64,000 bases of DNA from Streptomyces sp. NRRL F-4489 (lineage in GTDB: Bacteria > Actinomycetota > Actinomycetes > Streptomycetales > Streptomycetaceae): the NCBI RefSeq assembly GCF_001509485.1, contig NZ_LLZI01000232.1, positions 62,001 to 126,000 on the forward strand, given 5' to 3'. This document shows positions 62,376 to 64,000 of the stretch, one piece after another. Below the pieces are notes generated by a model, which was given only the letters and a program-made list of their open reading frames with translations, searched no databases and was not told the DNA's origin. Position numbers and translations under genes: made by a program. Numbering within the stretch: the stretch's first letter is position 1; each line of letters begins with the position of its first letter.

Positions 62376-63757
62376 GCGCGCGCCCTCCCCCGTCGTCCGC
62401 CCTCGGGCGCGCGGCCCTTGGGAACCTTCAGCTCCACTTCCGTCCCCTGGCCCGGGACCGAGATCCACTCGGCGCTGCCGCCCAGCTCCCGCAGCCGGCC
62501 GCGGATCGACAGCGCCACGCCGAGGCGGCCCTCGCGCTCGGCCGCGGCGAGCCGTCCCTCGGGGATGCCGGGGCCCTCGTCGCGCACCGTCACGATCACC
62601 GCGTCCCCCTCGTCCTCCACCAGGATCCACGCGCGGGCACCGGCCCCCACGTGCACCCTGACATTGTCCAACGCGGCACTGACAGCGGCGGCCAGCTCGG
62701 CGGCCGCGGCGGCCGGCAGCCCGACCGGCGCGCCGGGCCCGGACAGCGTCACGCCGGCGCCGGCGTACGGGGTGAGCAGCGCGAGCAGGTCGCAGGACCC
62801 GTCATCGCGCGGCGCGGCCGGGGACTCCGGGGGCGCGGGCCGGGCCGGGCCGGTGCCGTCCGCCGGGGCGCCCGCCGGTGGCGCGGTCCGCTGCCGGGGC
62901 ACCGGCCCGCCGGCCACCAGGGTGCGCAGCGCCACCTCCTGCTCGCCGGCCATCCGGCCCAGCTCCGCCGCCTCGCCGCCGATCGCGGCGCCGCGCCGCT
63001 GCACCATCGCCAGCACCTGGAGCACGCTGTCGTGGATGTCGCGGGCCAGCCGCTCCCGCTCCCGGGTGGCGGCCTCGATCTGGAGGGCGCGGGCCAGGGT
63101 GCGCTCACTGGCCCGGGCGACCTCGACGACGTAGCCGATGGCGACGCTGGCGACCCACACCAGCACCACGTTGTGGACGGTGTCCCGGGCCAGCTCCTGG
63201 CGCTCGGCGAGGTTGGCCGCCGCCACGACGGTGGAGGCCACCGCCGCCCACCGCCAGCCGCCCTTGATGGCGAAGCCCAGGACGGCGCCCGCGGTCCAGA
63301 TGGACGGCAGGGTCGGCGCGCCGCCCATGATGCGGGCCTGGGTGTCGACCACGTAGGTGAGCAGGATCCCGGCGACCGCCAGGCCGAGGTCGGCGAGCAG
63401 GAAGCGGCGGGTGCAGCGTTCGGCGGAGGTGGTGCGGCGCCAGGTCAGCGCGGTCCAGAGGGTGAGCACCGCCAAGTAGGCGGCGGCGCCCAGGGGATGC
63501 GCGTAGTGGCGGTACGAGAAGCCGCACAGGACCAGCGCGTAGACCAGGGTCAGTACGCGGTAGCCGGTGAGCGCGCGCCACAGCGGCAGCTCGACGGACA
63601 TCCGCAGCACCGCGCGGCCCCCGCCCTCCGGGCCACCGCCCGCGGCCCGTCCACCCGCGACCCGTGCGCCCGCGGTCCGTACGTCCGTGGCCCGTACGTC
63701 CGTGGCCCGTATACCGCCGCCCGCGGCCCCTACGTCGTGCATGTCGGCATCCGTCAT
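62372..63757 (-). CDS. macS: Sensor histidine kinase (MacS family)
   Basis: A 461-residue NarX/HisKA_3-type sensor kinase. A low-complexity Arg/Ala/Gly-rich N terminus (1-50, with repeated RATDV) is followed by about six membrane helices (60-215). The dimerisation helix has phospho-acceptor His242 in ERLARDIHDSVLQVL, and the HATPase domain has DNVRVHV and RDEGPGIPEGRL. An Ala/Pro-rich insert (about 285-320) separates them. ATG at 63755-63757 has GAGGGG upstream. It is coupled to macR. The signal is unknown. Confidence 0.92.
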   Translation of the reverse strand: MTDADMHDVGAAGGGIRATDVRATDVRTAGARVAGGRAAGGGPEGGGRAVLRMSVELPLWRALTGYRVLTLVYALVLCGFSYRHYAHPLGAAAYLAVLTLWTALTWRRTTSAERCTRRFLLADLGLAVAGILLTYVVDTQARIMGGAPTLPSIWTAGAVLGFAIKGGWRWAAVASTVVAAANLAERQELARDTVHNVVLVWVASVAIGYVVEVARASERTLARALQIEAATRERERLARDIHDSVLQVLAMVQRRGAAIGGEAAELGRMAGEQEVALRTLVAGGPVPRQRTAPPAGAPADGTGPARPAPPESPAAPRDDGSCDLLALLTPYAGAGVTLSGPGAPVGLPAAAAAELAAAVSAALDNVRVHVGAGARAWILVEDEGDAVIVTVRDEGPGIPEGRLAAAEREGRLGVALSIRGRLRELGGSAEWISVPGQGTEVELKVPKGRAPEGGRRGRARA

Positions 63758-63866
63758 GCCGGCCCCACCCCTCACCGGGGACCGCCCCGGCCCTCGGTCT
63801 CGGCTCGTCGGTCCGTAGCGTCCCGTCCGGCGCGGCCGGCCGGTACCGCCGTGCCGCGCCGGGCCG

Positions 63867-64000
63867 TCAGCCCTCTGCCTTCTTCTGCGCCTCGGCGGCC
63901 TTGGCGGCCTCCGCGATCTGCCGCTTGGCCGCGGTCGCGTAGATGTCGACGTACTCCTGGCCGGAGAGCTTCATGATCTCGTACATCACCTCGTCGGTGA
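63867..64000 (-). CDS. C-terminal end of a probable lysophospholipid acyltransferase (partial)
   Basis: Forty-three codons and the TGA stop are visible; the rest lies beyond the window. The segment TDEVMYEIMKLSGQEYVDIYA followed by an Ala/Lys-rich tail resembles the C terminus of actinobacterial PlsC-like 1-acylglycerol-3-phosphate acyltransferases encoded next to macS. The assignment rests on this short tail alone. Confidence 0.55.
   Translation of the reverse strand, partial: TDEVMYEIMKLSGQEYVDIYATAAKRQIAEAAKAAEAQKKAEG

Overview
The window is a high-GC, gene-dense actinobacterial chromosome segment, most likely Streptomyces or a close relative. It carries a Streptomyces-type division and cell-wall (dcw) cluster next to divIVA, sepG and sepF, a MacRS-type two-component system, a four-PASTA serine/threonine kinase and a fused anthranilate synthase with a Trp-rich leader peptide. 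GTG starts and 4-base start/stop overlaps are common. No rRNA, tRNA, insertion sequence, prophage or CRISPR array was seen. Gene content is mostly housekeeping, with one accessory-looking module at 47.9-50.9 kb.

Layout. 1-6.1 kb: truncated dienelactone hydrolase, MscS-type channel, CPA1 antiporter, RluA-type pseudouridine synthase, lspA and a TraR/DksA zinc-finger protein with a histone-H1-like Lys/Ala tail. 6.3-9.8 kb: T-box riboswitch and ileS, whose HIGH motif has the swapped GXHH form. 10-28.3 kb (minus strand): rsmH, ftsL, ftsI, murE, murF, mraY, murD, ftsW, murG, ftsQ, ftsZ, pgeF, yggS, sepF, sepG, divIVA; murC, mraZ and ftsA are not present. 28.5-34.1 kb: beta-carbonic anhydrase and a moxR-DUF58-transglutaminase operon. 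34.5-41.5 kb: small membrane, methyltransferase, HEPN, TetR, DUF4126, FAD-oxidoreductase and Tyr/Gln/Gly-rich membrane protein genes. 41.6-47.8 kb: metF, thiE, an Rv2175c-type DNA-binding protein, an FAD reductase, and a TPP riboswitch followed by thiO-thiS-thiG. 47.9-50.9 kb: a two-gene STAND/NLR-like operon plus a MerR gene. 51-55.7 kb: PASTA kinase, endonuclease IV, molybdopterin oxidoreductase, bacterioferritin and an iron-box-controlled Bfd. 55.8-64 kb: class II DAHP synthase, trpL attenuator and trpEG, 2-hydroxyacid dehydrogenase, phosphofructokinase, macR-macS and the end of a probable acyltransferase.

How the genes work together. The dcw genes make lipid II (MurE, MurF, MraY, MurD, MurG), flip and polymerise it at septa (FtsW, FtsI, FtsQ, FtsL, FtsZ, SepF, SepG), and DivIVA drives polar growth. 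Three nutrient-sensing RNA devices sit in front of their genes: a tRNA-Ile T-box on ileS, a TPP riboswitch on thiOSG and a ribosome-stalling attenuator on trpEG. DAHP synthase, divergent from trpEG, feeds chorismate to it.

The most interesting find is the coupled pair at 47.9-50.3 kb. A 137-residue helical protein ends in a short Gly/Val motif (GGDVSGIVSVGDGATNIV), and the next gene, a STAND ATPase, carries a matching motif (HGDVTGIVATG) near its N terminus. This is the arrangement expected of bacterial amyloid-signalling NLR/effector pairs. Here the ATPase also appears to have a transmembrane segment and an extracytoplasmic C-terminal domain, which would be unusual.
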